From positions 1 through 17,545 of the forward strand of contig CABVDJ010000039.1 in the NCBI GenBank assembly GCA_902497025.1: DNA of 17,545 nt, written 5' to 3'. The DNA comes from an uncultured Collinsella sp. Its GTDB lineage: Bacteria; Actinomycetota; Coriobacteriia; Coriobacteriales; Coriobacteriaceae. This document shows positions 1 to 6,544 of this stretch, one piece after another; position 1 is the first letter of the stretch; each line of letters begins with the position of its first letter. The notes below the pieces were generated by a model. The model did not search any database, was not told the origin of the DNA, and saw only the letters and a list, made by a program, of their open reading frames with translations. Position numbers and translations under genes: made by a program.

Positions 1-697
1 AGCCCGCCGGCTTCCCCGTCTCACCCGCGGGCACGACCTCGCCCGTTGTCTCCGCCGCGCGAACGGACGCACCTGCATTCGCGCCGGCGAACGGCGACAC
101 GACAATATCGGCCCGAGCGCGGTCGGACGCAATGTCAACCCCCTCAGGCGGCTGACCCGAAATCGGCATGTCGGAATAGAGCGCCACGCGCCCACCCGAA
201 AGCAGCCGCGCCGACACTCGCTTGATGGCCTCGGGATTCGAAACGGCGAGCCCCGCACAGCGCGCCCACGTATCCACCGCCCACACGCCGCGGACGTCGG
301 TCGCCGTGGTGATGACGGGGATGGCCCCTGCCGCGCGTGCCACAGTTTGCGCAAGCTCGTTCGCACCGCCCAAATGCCCCGACAAAAGCGGGACGGCAAA
401 GCGCCCCGCCTCGTCGATCGCCACAACCGCGGAATCGGTTGCCTTCGAGGCGACATGCGGCGCGATCGCCCGCACGGCGATGCCTGCCGCGCCCACGAAA
501 AGAAGCGCGTCCGACGCTTCCCACGCGAGCGCCGTCCATGCGCGCAGGTCGGCCTTCCCCTCGCCGAACCCACGCGAAACGGAAACGTCCCAGCGGGGGT
601 CATCTTCACCTGTCTGCGCGCAATCGGAAAGCGCGCGTGCGATGCGCTCCGCCAACGCATACCCCCTCTCAGTGAACGCTATGCAGGAAACCCTCAT
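1..697 (-). CDS. cbiG: Cobalamin biosynthesis protein CbiG, N-terminal 232 codons, cut by the window edge
   Basis: CbiG (cobalt-precorrin-5A hydrolase) opens the delta-lactone of cobalt-precorrin-5A and releases acetaldehyde in the anaerobic B12 pathway, in the cytoplasm. The translation starts MRVSCIAFTERGYALAERI. Around residues 75-125 it carries the family core: FVGAAGIAVRAIAPHV, then KATDSAVVAIDEAGRF, then LLSGHLGGANELA. The frame stays open to the left edge, so the C-terminal part lies outside. The ATG follows the cbiL stop codon with no gap (TAGATG), so translation is probably coupled to the upstream gene. It is the last visible gene of the minus-strand run cbiF-cbiD-cbiL-cbiG. The end of the visible part, around residues 190-232, is poorly conserved linker-like sequence. 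Identification from conserved motifs is firm; the full length cannot be judged. Confidence 0.93.
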   Translation of the reverse strand, partial: MRVSCIAFTERGYALAERIARALSDCAQTGEDDPRWDVSVSRGFGEGKADLRAWTALAWEASDALLFVGAAGIAVRAIAPHVASKATDSAVVAIDEAGRFAVPLLSGHLGGANELAQTVARAAGAIPVITTATDVRGVWAVDTWARCAGLAVSNPEAIKRVSARLLSGGRVALYSDMPISGQPPEGVDIASDRARADIVVSPFAGANAGASVRAAETTGEVVPAGETGKPAG

Positions 698-931
698 CTA
701 GCGCACCACCATCGTCGAGAAGTAGCTGCCCCGATCGGGCACATCGTCGAGCGAGCGGTACACGCGCTCGCCCGGAAGCCCACAGTCCTCTACGAGCTCG
801 GCACCGTCGAAGGCGCCCTCCTCGCGAAGGATGCGCTTCGTGTCCGCAAGCGAGCGGCGCGCCTTCATGACCACCTTCGTCCCCGGCCAGCCGATTGCGC
901 GGCGCACCCCGTACAGCACGCCTTTACTCAT
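698..931 (-). pseudogene. cbiL: cbiL (cobalt-precorrin-2 C20-methyltransferase) with a large in-frame internal deletion
   Basis: The 77-codon frame begins MSKGVLYGV, which matches the start of CbiL/CobI proteins (normally followed by GVGPGDPELLTLKA). It then jumps to GTKVVMKARRSL and ends ERVYRSLDDV...YFSTMVVR, which resembles the C-terminal end of the same family. Intact CbiL is roughly 230-240 residues, so about two thirds is missing, including the SAM-binding and substrate-binding core. The frame is preserved: the ATG overlaps the end of cbiD by 8 bases, the sequence GGGGGCG sits upstream, and the stop directly abuts the cbiG ATG. The small product could therefore still be made and keep cbiG translation coupled, but it cannot plausibly be a methyltransferase. 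Alternatives are an intact cbiL elsewhere or an assembly collapse. The family assignment from the two ends is an inference from memory of CbiL sequences. Confidence 0.72.
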
Positions 932-2108
932 ACGTCGCCCCCAATTCCCCGATAACTGCATCGGCGCCCGACGTGCGGAAAAGCTCGCGGCGCTCGGCGT
1001 CGAACACGACCGCGGCGATGTCGCATGCGCCCGCCGCGCGGCGGCGCAACCTGTCCTCGGTTGCCGCAGCGAGCGAGGCGCGCGCAGCGTCCCCCACGCC
1101 GGCGGCCTCGATTGCCTCGAGCGCCGCCGTGGTCGTGACCGACGACATGATCTCGCGCACGGTCTTCGCGTCCGCGCCGGCCAAGGCCGCGTGGGCGGCC
1201 AGAATCTCCGCGCGGCAGTCGGCGGTACGCGAATGGGTGTCCATGATTCCGCCCGCGACCTTCACCAGCTTGCCGATGTGTCCCACAAGAAGGACATTGG
1301 TAAATCCCTCGCGAACGCAGCAATCAATCGCATCGCCCACGAAGTTGGAGATGAAGACCATCGGCGCACCGTTTAGGTGGAAATGCCCCGAAATGAACTG
1401 CTCGCCGTAGTTGCCGGGCGTGAGCACGACTCCGCGCCGCCCCATAGCCGCATGCTGCCGGATCTCGAGCTCGATGCTGTCGCGCAAGGCAGCGAGGCTG
1501 CGCGGCTCGACGATGCCCGTCGTGCCCAGGATGGAGATTCCGCCCTCTATCCCCAGGTGCGGATTGAAGGTCTTTTCGGCAAGGGCAACACCCTCGGGTA
1601 CCGAAATCGTCACAGCAATATTTCCAGAAAAGCCGTGCGCGGCGCACACCTCGCGCACCGCCGAAGTGATCATCGCGCGCGGCGTCGCGTTGATGGCGGC
1701 CGCCCCCACCGGCTGCTCGAGCCCGGGCAACGTCACGCGCCCCACGCCCACGCCGCCATCGACGGAAACTTCCGATTCGCCCGCGGGCACGCCCTTGCTG
1801 CCCGCAGCGCCCGTGCCCGAACCCGCATGTTCCACGCGCGCGTACACGAGCACGCCGTCGGTCACATCGGCATCGTCGCCTGCGTCCTTTCGCACGGCGC
1901 ACTGGGCGTACCCCTCGCCGATACATGCGTCGACCACGTCCGTCTCGACGGGCACCCCGCCGGGGGTGACGATCGACACGCAGCCGACGGGCTTTCGTGA
2001 CAAGAGCATCTCGCAGGCCGCCTTCGCCGCGAGCGTGGCGCAGCTCCCCGTGGTATAGCCGCAGCGCAGGCGGGTCGTCCCGGTATATATGTAGTGCTCG
2101 AAGGCCAC
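924..2108 (-). CDS. cbiD: Cobalt-precorrin-5B C1-methyltransferase CbiD, GTG start
   Basis: CbiD methylates C1 of the corrin ring after ring contraction in the anaerobic cobalamin pathway. The 394-residue product shows the family hallmarks in order: LRCGYTTGSCATLAAKAA near residue 14, RKDAGDDADVTDG near 75, LPGLEQPVGAAAINATPRAM near 125-145, HLGIEGGISILGTTGIVEP near 190, and LTPGNYGEQF near 240. The GTG at 2108 was chosen because it lies one base after the cbiF stop, with GGAAGG about 12 bases upstream, and because CbiD proteins begin shortly before the TTGSC motif. An ATG further upstream would run 56 codons back through cbiF in a low-complexity arginine-rich frame. The length is slightly above the usual 360-380, from a Gly/Ala-rich stretch near residues 95-120. 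It is co-transcribed with cbiF and overlaps cbiL. Confidence 0.95.
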   Translation of the reverse strand: MAFEHYIYTGTTRLRCGYTTGSCATLAAKAACEMLLSRKPVGCVSIVTPGGVPVETDVVDACIGEGYAQCAVRKDAGDDADVTDGVLVYARVEHAGSGTGAAGSKGVPAGESEVSVDGGVGVGRVTLPGLEQPVGAAAINATPRAMITSAVREVCAAHGFSGNIAVTISVPEGVALAEKTFNPHLGIEGGISILGTTGIVEPRSLAALRDSIELEIRQHAAMGRRGVVLTPGNYGEQFISGHFHLNGAPMVFISNFVGDAIDCCVREGFTNVLLVGHIGKLVKVAGGIMDTHSRTADCRAEILAAHAALAGADAKTVREIMSSVTTTAALEAIEAAGVGDAARASLAAATEDRLRRRAAGACDIAAVVFDAERRELFRTSGADAVIGELGATYE

Positions 2109-2109
2109 G

Positions 2110-2901
2110 CTAGCTTCTCGCCTTCCGATACCCCGTGGCAAACGAAGGGTCGTAAAGCTTGCTGCGCTCGTACGACTCCGCTTGCGCGCCGTCGTGCGCA
2201 AGCCCGCCGCGAGCTCCGAGCACGCGGCCCACCACCACGAGCGCCGTGCGATCGATGCCCTCTCGCGCGCCCGCATCGGCGAGCGTGCCCACCGTGCATC
2301 GCACCACGCGCTCCTCAGGCCAGGTCGCCTTGTACACGAGCGCCGCCGGCTCGTCGGAGCTGCGGCCCGCGGCCAAAAGCTCGGCGGAAAGCTCGGCGAG
2401 CATACCCGAGCTCAGAAAGATAACCATAGTCGAGCCGCTTTCCGCCATGGTGCGCATGCCCTCGCCCGCGGGCATGGGGGTGCGCCCGGAAAGCCGCGTG
2501 ATCACGACCGACTGGCTGATTCCCGGCAGCGTGTATTCCTGGCGAAGCGCCGCCGCGGCACCGCAAAAGCTCGACACGCCGGGCACCACCTCGTAGTCCA
2601 CGCCGCGCGCGTCGAGTGCGTCCATCTGCTCCTGGATGGCGCCGTACAGGCACGGGTCGCCCGTGTGCAGGCGCACCACTTCCTCGCCCCGCGCATCCGC
2701 CGCGCACATCACGTCGAGCACTTCCTCCAAGATCATGTGCGCGCTGTCGTAGACGACGCAGGATTCCTTGCACTCGGCGAGCAGCTCGGGGTTCACAAGA
2801 CTCCCCGCCCAAACGACCACGTCGGCCGCGCGCAGAAGGCGCGCCCCGCGCAGCGTGATAAGGTCGGCGGCGCCCGAGCCTGCGCCAACGATATGAATCA
2901 T
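2110..2901 (-). CDS. cbiF: Precorrin-4 / cobalt-precorrin-4 C11-methyltransferase CbiF (CobM)
   Basis: This SAM-dependent tetrapyrrole methylase acts on C11 of (cobalt-)precorrin-4 and is the first gene of the minus-strand cbi operon. The 263-residue protein starts MIHIVGAGSGAADLITLRG, the glycine-rich N-terminal SAM-binding element of the family. It continues with LHTGDPCLYGAIQEQ (around residue 82), VVPGVSSFCGAAAAL (around 105), VITRLSGRTPMP (around 130) and LVYKATWPEE (around 190), all diagnostic for CbiF/CobM. The length matches the family (about 255). The ATG at 2901 has a purine-rich Shine-Dalgarno region (GGGAAGGGAAGG) and places the start at the methylase fold. Continuing the frame further upstream gives 48 unrelated residues, so that start was rejected. 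The last 30 residues (after ARGGLAHDG) are a poorly conserved tail. Confidence 0.96.
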   Translation of the reverse strand: MIHIVGAGSGAADLITLRGARLLRAADVVVWAGSLVNPELLAECKESCVVYDSAHMILEEVLDVMCAADARGEEVVRLHTGDPCLYGAIQEQMDALDARGVDYEVVPGVSSFCGAAAALRQEYTLPGISQSVVITRLSGRTPMPAGEGMRTMAESGSTMVIFLSSGMLAELSAELLAAGRSSDEPAALVYKATWPEERVVRCTVGTLADAGAREGIDRTALVVVGRVLGARGGLAHDGAQAESYERSKLYDPSFATGYRKARS

Positions 2902-3032
2902 CCGAGCCTTCCCTTCCCGTTTCTCATCGCAACCGTTTACGCCGCCATTCGCGCAGCGGACAAAACACGGCGCCTGCGGCGGCAATCGGCGCAAATACGC
3001 AGGCAGGAGGCGCAATGCCGCCAGCCCTAGCT

Positions 3033-3061
3033 TTGACACGTTCACAAGTGCCCACTATCAT
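3033..3061 (+). promoter_or_regulatory. Sigma-70 promoter of the riboswitch-cbiK-ABC transporter unit
   Basis: A perfect -35 TTGACA (3033-3038) and a near-consensus -10 TATCAT (3056-3061) are separated by 17 bases. Transcription would start near 3068, so the riboswitch and a leader of nearly 300 bases precede the cbiK ATG at 3360. Confidence 0.82.
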
Positions 3062-3062
3062 A
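3057..3062 (-). promoter_or_regulatory. Possible -10 element for the cbiF-D-L-G operon, overlapping the divergent promoter
   Basis: The minus strand reads TATGAT here, inside the palindrome ACTATCATAGT (3054-3064) that also contains the plus-strand -10 TATCAT. No good -35 is present 16-18 bases upstream (ATGCTC at 17), so the call is weak. The leader to cbiF would be about 150 bases. It contains several GC-rich inverted segments but no B12-box-like sequence that I can see. Confidence 0.3.
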
Positions 3063-3094
3063 GTAAAAGTTTCGGCAACGAGCATATGACAATC

Positions 3095-3245
3095 GGATAA
3101 AAGGAAATGACCGGCGCGGCGCCCGCACAGCCCGCGCTGGCTTGCGGAGGGAACCAGGTGGGAATCCTGGGCAAGGGACATTACTGTATAGGACGCGCGG
3201 GCGAACCGCCTCGCGCCCCAAGCCAGACTGCTTCGCCTTTTCCTC
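3095..3245 (+). ncRNA. Cobalamin riboswitch
   Basis: The leader contains the conserved cobalamin-aptamer core: GGGAACCAGGTGGGAATCC (3150-3168), followed by CATTACTGTATAGG (3179-3192) and, after a variable GC-rich arm, the B12-box-like AAGCCAGACTGC (3220-3231). These match the family pattern GGGAAnnnGGTGnnAnTCC, ACTGT and GCCAGA in order and spacing. Downstream, before the start codon, lie short hairpins: CACGGC/GCCGTG at 3246-3260, GCTTGT/ACAAGC at 3302-3317, and GCCGG/CCGGC just ahead of the ribosome-binding site GAGGAAAGG. A weak ACCC/GGGT hairpin followed by TTTTCTTT near 3278-3300 could be a terminator. I cannot tell whether control is by termination or by hiding the ribosome-binding site. 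High cobalamin would be expected to lower expression of the downstream genes. Aptamer boundaries are approximate. Confidence 0.88.
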
Positions 3246-3359
3246 ACGGCATCGCCGTGGCGTTAGCTCCTTGTGAACCCCGAGGGGTGCGCTTTTCTTT
3301 CGCTTGTGCCGACAAGCAACTGTCGCCGGGGGACCGGCAAACCGAGGAAAGGAAAAACC

Positions 3360-4286
3360 ATGTCCGACCAGATGTCACGCCGCGGCTTCATGGGCGCCGC
3401 AGCAACCGGAGCCGTCGCGCTCGCCGGAGTCGCGCTCGCGGGCTGCTCCAACACCTCCGTGAGTTCCGAGAAATCGAGTGAAAAGGAGAAGGCCGTGAAG
3501 CCGGTCATCCTCGTCACGAGCTTCGGCACGAGCTACAACGACTCGCGCCACATCACCATCGGCGCCATCGAAGACGCTATCCGCGAGAAGTACTGGCAGG
3601 ACTACGACATCCGCCGCGCCTTCACCGCGCAGATCATCATCGACAAGCTGAAGAAGCGGGACGGCATCACGATCGACAACATGACCGAGGCGCTCGACCG
3701 CTGCGTGGAAGACGGCGTGAAGGAAATCGTCGTGCAGCCGACGCATCTCATGGGTGGCCTGGAATACGCCGACGTGAAAGACGAGCTCGACAAGTACGCC
3801 GACAAGTTCGACAAAATCTCGCTCGGCGACCCGTTGCTCACCTCCGACGACGACTACAAGAAGGTGGCCGCAGCCATTAAGGAGAACATGGCGTCCTTCG
3901 ACGACGGCAAGACGGCGCTGTGCCTCATGGGCCACGGCACCGAAGCCGATTCCAACGCCGACTATGCCAAGATGCAGGAAGTGTTCAAGAACGAGGGCTT
4001 GACGCAGTTCTTCGTCGGCACCGTCGAGGCTGAACCGACCTGCGAGGATGTTATCGCCGCCGCGAGCGCCGCAGGCTACAAGAAGGCCGTGCTCGCGCCG
4101 TTCATGGTGGTCGCGGGCGACCACGCGAACAACGACATGGCAGACGAGACCGACCCCGACAGCTGGGCTGCGAAGTTCGTGGCCGCCGGCTTCGAAGTGA
4201 CGTGCCTGCTCCAGGGTCTGGGACAGAACGTCGCGGTCGACGACATCTACGTCTCGCACGTGGACGACGCCATCGCCAAGCTGTAA
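3360..4286 (+). CDS. cbiK: Exported CbiK-type cobaltochelatase lipoprotein (Tat signal)
   Basis: CbiK inserts cobalt into sirohydrochlorin. This 308-residue copy is predicted to be exported. It starts MSDQMSRRGFMGAAA, a twin-arginine motif (R7, R8), followed by a hydrophobic stretch and the lipobox LAGC with Cys29, then a Ser/Glu/Lys linker. The chelatase domain begins near residue 46 (VKPVILVTSFGTSYND). The three metal-binding residues of the family are present: His192 in GHGTEAD, Glu223 in VGTVEAEP and His255 in VVAGDHANND. The ATG at 3360 follows GAGGAAAGG and sits behind a cobalamin riboswitch. It is the first gene of a unit with two lipoproteins and an ABC transporter. Periplasmic CbiK forms are known in sulfate reducers, where they have been linked to haem binding. 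In-frame GTG 3495 with AAGGAG upstream could give a cytosolic form. The family is certain; the substrate is not. Confidence 0.93.
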   Translation: MSDQMSRRGFMGAAATGAVALAGVALAGCSNTSVSSEKSSEKEKAVKPVILVTSFGTSYNDSRHITIGAIEDAIREKYWQDYDIRRAFTAQIIIDKLKKRDGITIDNMTEALDRCVEDGVKEIVVQPTHLMGGLEYADVKDELDKYADKFDKISLGDPLLTSDDDYKKVAAAIKENMASFDDGKTALCLMGHGTEADSNADYAKMQEVFKNEGLTQFFVGTVEAEPTCEDVIAAASAAGYKKAVLAPFMVVAGDHANNDMADETDPDSWAAKFVAAGFEVTCLLQGLGQNVAVDDIYVSHVDDAIAKL

Positions 4287-4295
4287 ACTCGCCGC

Positions 4296-4404
4296 GCACG
4301 GGGGCGCCGGTCGCGTCCCCGTGCAACGGGCATGCGCCTTCCCCGACCGACGGCGCATGCCCGTTGCATTCGCATCCCGCCCGCCCACCGCACGGCGCGG
4401 GCGG
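4296..4404 (+). repeat. Three stacked inverted repeats (RNA hairpins) between cbiK and the next lipoprotein gene
   Basis: The 144-base gap holds an 8-bp stem (4296-4303 with 4317-4324), a perfect 16-bp stem with a 13-base loop (arms 4323-4338 and 4352-4367), and another perfect 8-bp stem (4377-4384 with 4397-4404). The first two share two bases, so they compete slightly. None is followed by a T-run, so they do not look like intrinsic terminators. A role in mRNA processing or in protecting the 3' end of the cbiK message is an inference. Confidence 0.7.
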
Positions 4405-4430
4405 TCGAAGCGATTGAAAGGAACCCCTCC

Positions 4431-4964
4431 ATGTTGAAGAAAACCCTCGCCTTCGCCCTGTCGGCGGCGCTTTTCGCGTTCTCGCTCGCCGGCTGCGGCG
4501 GAAATTCAATCGACAGCGCAAAGGCAAGCGATGCCGATTCCCAGGAAAAGACCGAACAGGCGGCCGATGCGCCCGAGGGCGCAAGCGCTGCCCCCATCAC
4601 CGCCGACAAGGTGGCCGAGGGCACCTATCCGATCACCGTAGATTCCAGCTCGAACATGTTCAGGATTGTGGACGCCCAGCTCATCGTGGAAAACGGCTCC
4701 ATGCACTGCGTGATGACACTTTCCGGCACGGGCTACGGCAAGCTCTTCATGGGCACGGGCGACGAGGCTGCCGCCGCGAGCGAGGCCGACTTCATCCCCT
4801 ATGTGGAAAACGCGGAAGGCAAGTACACCTACGACGTGCCCGTTGATGCGCTCGACGAGGACACCGCCTGCGCCGCGTGGAGCATTAAAAGGGAGCGGTG
4901 GTACGACCGCACGCTCGTGTTCGAATCCGCCGGCGTCGATCTGCGCGCCGACGCACTGAAGTAA
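4431..4964 (+). CDS. Small lipoprotein with a beta-rich domain shared with the downstream binding protein
   Basis: The 177-residue product has a Sec lipoprotein signal (MLKKTLAFALSAALFAFSLAGC, lipid-bearing Cys22) and a charged Ala/Asp/Glu linker to about residue 60. A single domain follows at about 63-170: GTYPITVDSSSNMFRIVDA, LIVENGSMHCVMTLSGTGYGK, YTYDVPVDALDED, YDRTLVFES. The alternating hydrophobic pattern suggests an immunoglobulin-like beta sandwich. The same pattern (variable strand, V-x-x-G, T-hydrophobic-S-x-x-Y, P-V-x-x-LDE, T/D-hydrophobic-F-x-S) recurs at residues 51-145 of the next protein. It vaguely resembles haem-binding NEAT domains, but I see no clear YxxxY haem motif. The ATG has AAAGGA about 10 bases upstream. 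Expected location is the outer face of the membrane, perhaps passing ligand to the transporter. The function is unknown; only the lipoprotein nature is firm. Confidence 0.82.
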   Translation: MLKKTLAFALSAALFAFSLAGCGGNSIDSAKASDADSQEKTEQAADAPEGASAAPITADKVAEGTYPITVDSSSNMFRIVDAQLIVENGSMHCVMTLSGTGYGKLFMGTGDEAAAASEADFIPYVENAEGKYTYDVPVDALDEDTACAAWSIKRERWYDRTLVFESAGVDLRADALK

Positions 4965-4968
4965 CGCC

Positions 4969-6540
4969 ATGCGGTCGATTCTTCCCAAGGGGGAAAGCAG
5001 GAAGCGTCGCAGCATCGCGGTGCGCGCGATCGCCTGCGTTCTCGTCGCCCTGCTCGCGCTTCCCTTCGCGGGGTGCAGTGCGAGCCCGAACGCGACCGGT
5101 GGCACGGCAGGCTCTCAGGAATACACTGTGAGCGTCTCGCTCTCCGGCGGGTCAGGGCGCGCAAGCATCGCCTCACCCACCACAATTGTGAAGGATGGCG
5201 ACACCTACACCGCGACCATCACCTGGTCGAGTTCGAACTACGACAAGATGACCGTCGACGGCGTAGACTACGCGCCCGTAAACGACGGCGGCAACTCCAC
5301 GTTCGAGATACCCGTCACGCTCGACGAGGACATCGCCGTGTCGGCCGAGACCGTCGCCATGTCGACGCCGCACACCATCGACTACACGCTCTACTTCGAC
5401 TCATCCACCATGAAGAAGAAAACGGGCGACGATGCAAGCGGCGACTCCCCTGCGGGAACGGCTTCAAGCGCCGCGGCCGACTTCCACAACGCCGATTTGG
5501 GCTGCGGCTGGGAGCCGACGGGGACGCTTCAGCTAGAATACGCCAAGCACTTCACTGTCGACGAGTTCGAAGGCGGCCTGCGGCTTATCTGCATTTCGAA
5601 CGGGGAGCGCTTCCTCGTGGTGCCGCAAGATGCGAAGGTACCTGATGGGTTGAGCTCCGACATCGCGGTCATAAGGCGCCCCGCCGACAAGGTGTACCTC
5701 GTGTCGTCGGCGACGATGTGCCTGGTCGACGCGCTCGATGCGAACGGCAATATCATCATGTCGGGCACGAAGGCCGACGATTGCTCGGTCGCGGGCTTCA
5801 AAAGCGCACTCGAAAGTGGGGCGATCGCCTACGGCGGCAAGTACAGCGCACCCGACTACGAGCGAATATCGGCCTCGGGCTGCAAGCTCGCCATCGAGAA
5901 CACCATGATCAACCACACGCCCGATGTGAAGGAAAAGCTGCAGAAGCTCGGGCTCGTCGTGCTCACCGAACAGTCGTCGAGCGAGCCCGAAGCACTCGGG
6001 CGCGTCGAGTGGATTAAGCTTTTCGGCGTCCTGTTCGACAAGGAAGACGAGGCCGCGCACCTATTCAACGAGCAGAAGGCCCGCGTCGAGCAAACGTCGG
6101 GGCTCGCGTCGTCAGGTAAAACCGTGGCGTATTTCTACATTAACTCGAACGGGGCCGCCGTCACGCGGCGGGCGGGCGACTACGTGGCGCAGATGATCGA
6201 GCTCGCAGGCGGCAGCTACGCGCTCGATGACGCACAGACGGCGTCGACGTCAGGTTCGTCAGTAACGCTCGAAATGGAGCGCTTCTATGCGACGGCGAAG
6301 GATGCCGACATCATCGTCTACAACGGCACCATCGACGAATCGGTTGCCACCTTGAACGACTTCGTAGGCAAAAACGCGCTATTGTCGCAGTTCAAAGCCG
6401 TGAAGAACGGCAACGTCTGGATCACAAGCGCCGACATGTACCAGCAGATGACTTCTACCGCCGACATTATCGACGAGCTGCACGGGGCGTTCACCGGCGA
6501 TGACGCGAGCGACTTCCATTATCTGAGAAAGCTCGGCTAG
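4969..6540 (+). CDS. ABC transporter substrate-binding lipoprotein (BtuF/FepB class) with an extra N-terminal domain
   Basis: The 523-residue protein would be the extracytoplasmic receptor for the permease and ATPase that follow. It has a basic N-region (RKRR), a hydrophobic segment and the lipobox FAGC with Cys36. Residues about 51-145 form a beta-rich domain (EYTVSVSLSGGSGRASI, ITWSSSNYDKMTVDG, FEIPVTLDED, AMSTPHTIDYTLYFDS). A Gly/Ser/Ala linker follows, then from about 180 a type III periplasmic-binding fold (DIAVIRRPADKVYLVSS, IENTMINHTPDVKEKLQKLG, RVEWIKLFGVLFDKEDEA, ADIIVYNGTIDES, NGNVWITSADMYQQM). At 523 residues it is much longer than simple BtuF proteins (about 270-300) because of the extra domain and a longer N-lobe. 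The ATG lies four bases after the previous stop; its ribosome-binding site is weak. Cobalamin-riboswitch control suggests a corrinoid or cobalt-tetrapyrrole ligand, but iron-porphyrin is possible. Confidence 0.88.
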   Translation: MRSILPKGESRKRRSIAVRAIACVLVALLALPFAGCSASPNATGGTAGSQEYTVSVSLSGGSGRASIASPTTIVKDGDTYTATITWSSSNYDKMTVDGVDYAPVNDGGNSTFEIPVTLDEDIAVSAETVAMSTPHTIDYTLYFDSSTMKKKTGDDASGDSPAGTASSAAADFHNADLGCGWEPTGTLQLEYAKHFTVDEFEGGLRLICISNGERFLVVPQDAKVPDGLSSDIAVIRRPADKVYLVSSATMCLVDALDANGNIIMSGTKADDCSVAGFKSALESGAIAYGGKYSAPDYERISASGCKLAIENTMINHTPDVKEKLQKLGLVVLTEQSSSEPEALGRVEWIKLFGVLFDKEDEAAHLFNEQKARVEQTSGLASSGKTVAYFYINSNGAAVTRRAGDYVAQMIELAGGSYALDDAQTASTSGSSVTLEMERFYATAKDADIIVYNGTIDESVATLNDFVGKNALLSQFKAVKNGNVWITSADMYQQMTSTADIIDELHGAFTGDDASDFHYLRKLG

Positions 6541-6544
6541 CGCC

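Noticed and set aside
144..955. Several plus-strand and minus-strand open frames overlapping cbiG and cbiL
   Set aside because: CbiG motifs lie in a different minus-strand frame that is continuous from 697 to the left edge; the others are Arg/Ala-rich shadows.
2109..2276. Longer N-terminus for CbiD extending into cbiF
   Set aside because: The added residues are an Arg/Ser-rich shadow of cbiF. The GTG at 2108 fits the CbiD start and the operon spacing.
2902..3056. Second cobalamin riboswitch for the minus-strand cbi operon
   Set aside because: The minus strand of this leader contains GC-rich inverted segments but no GGTG...ATCC core or GCCAGA box that I could find.
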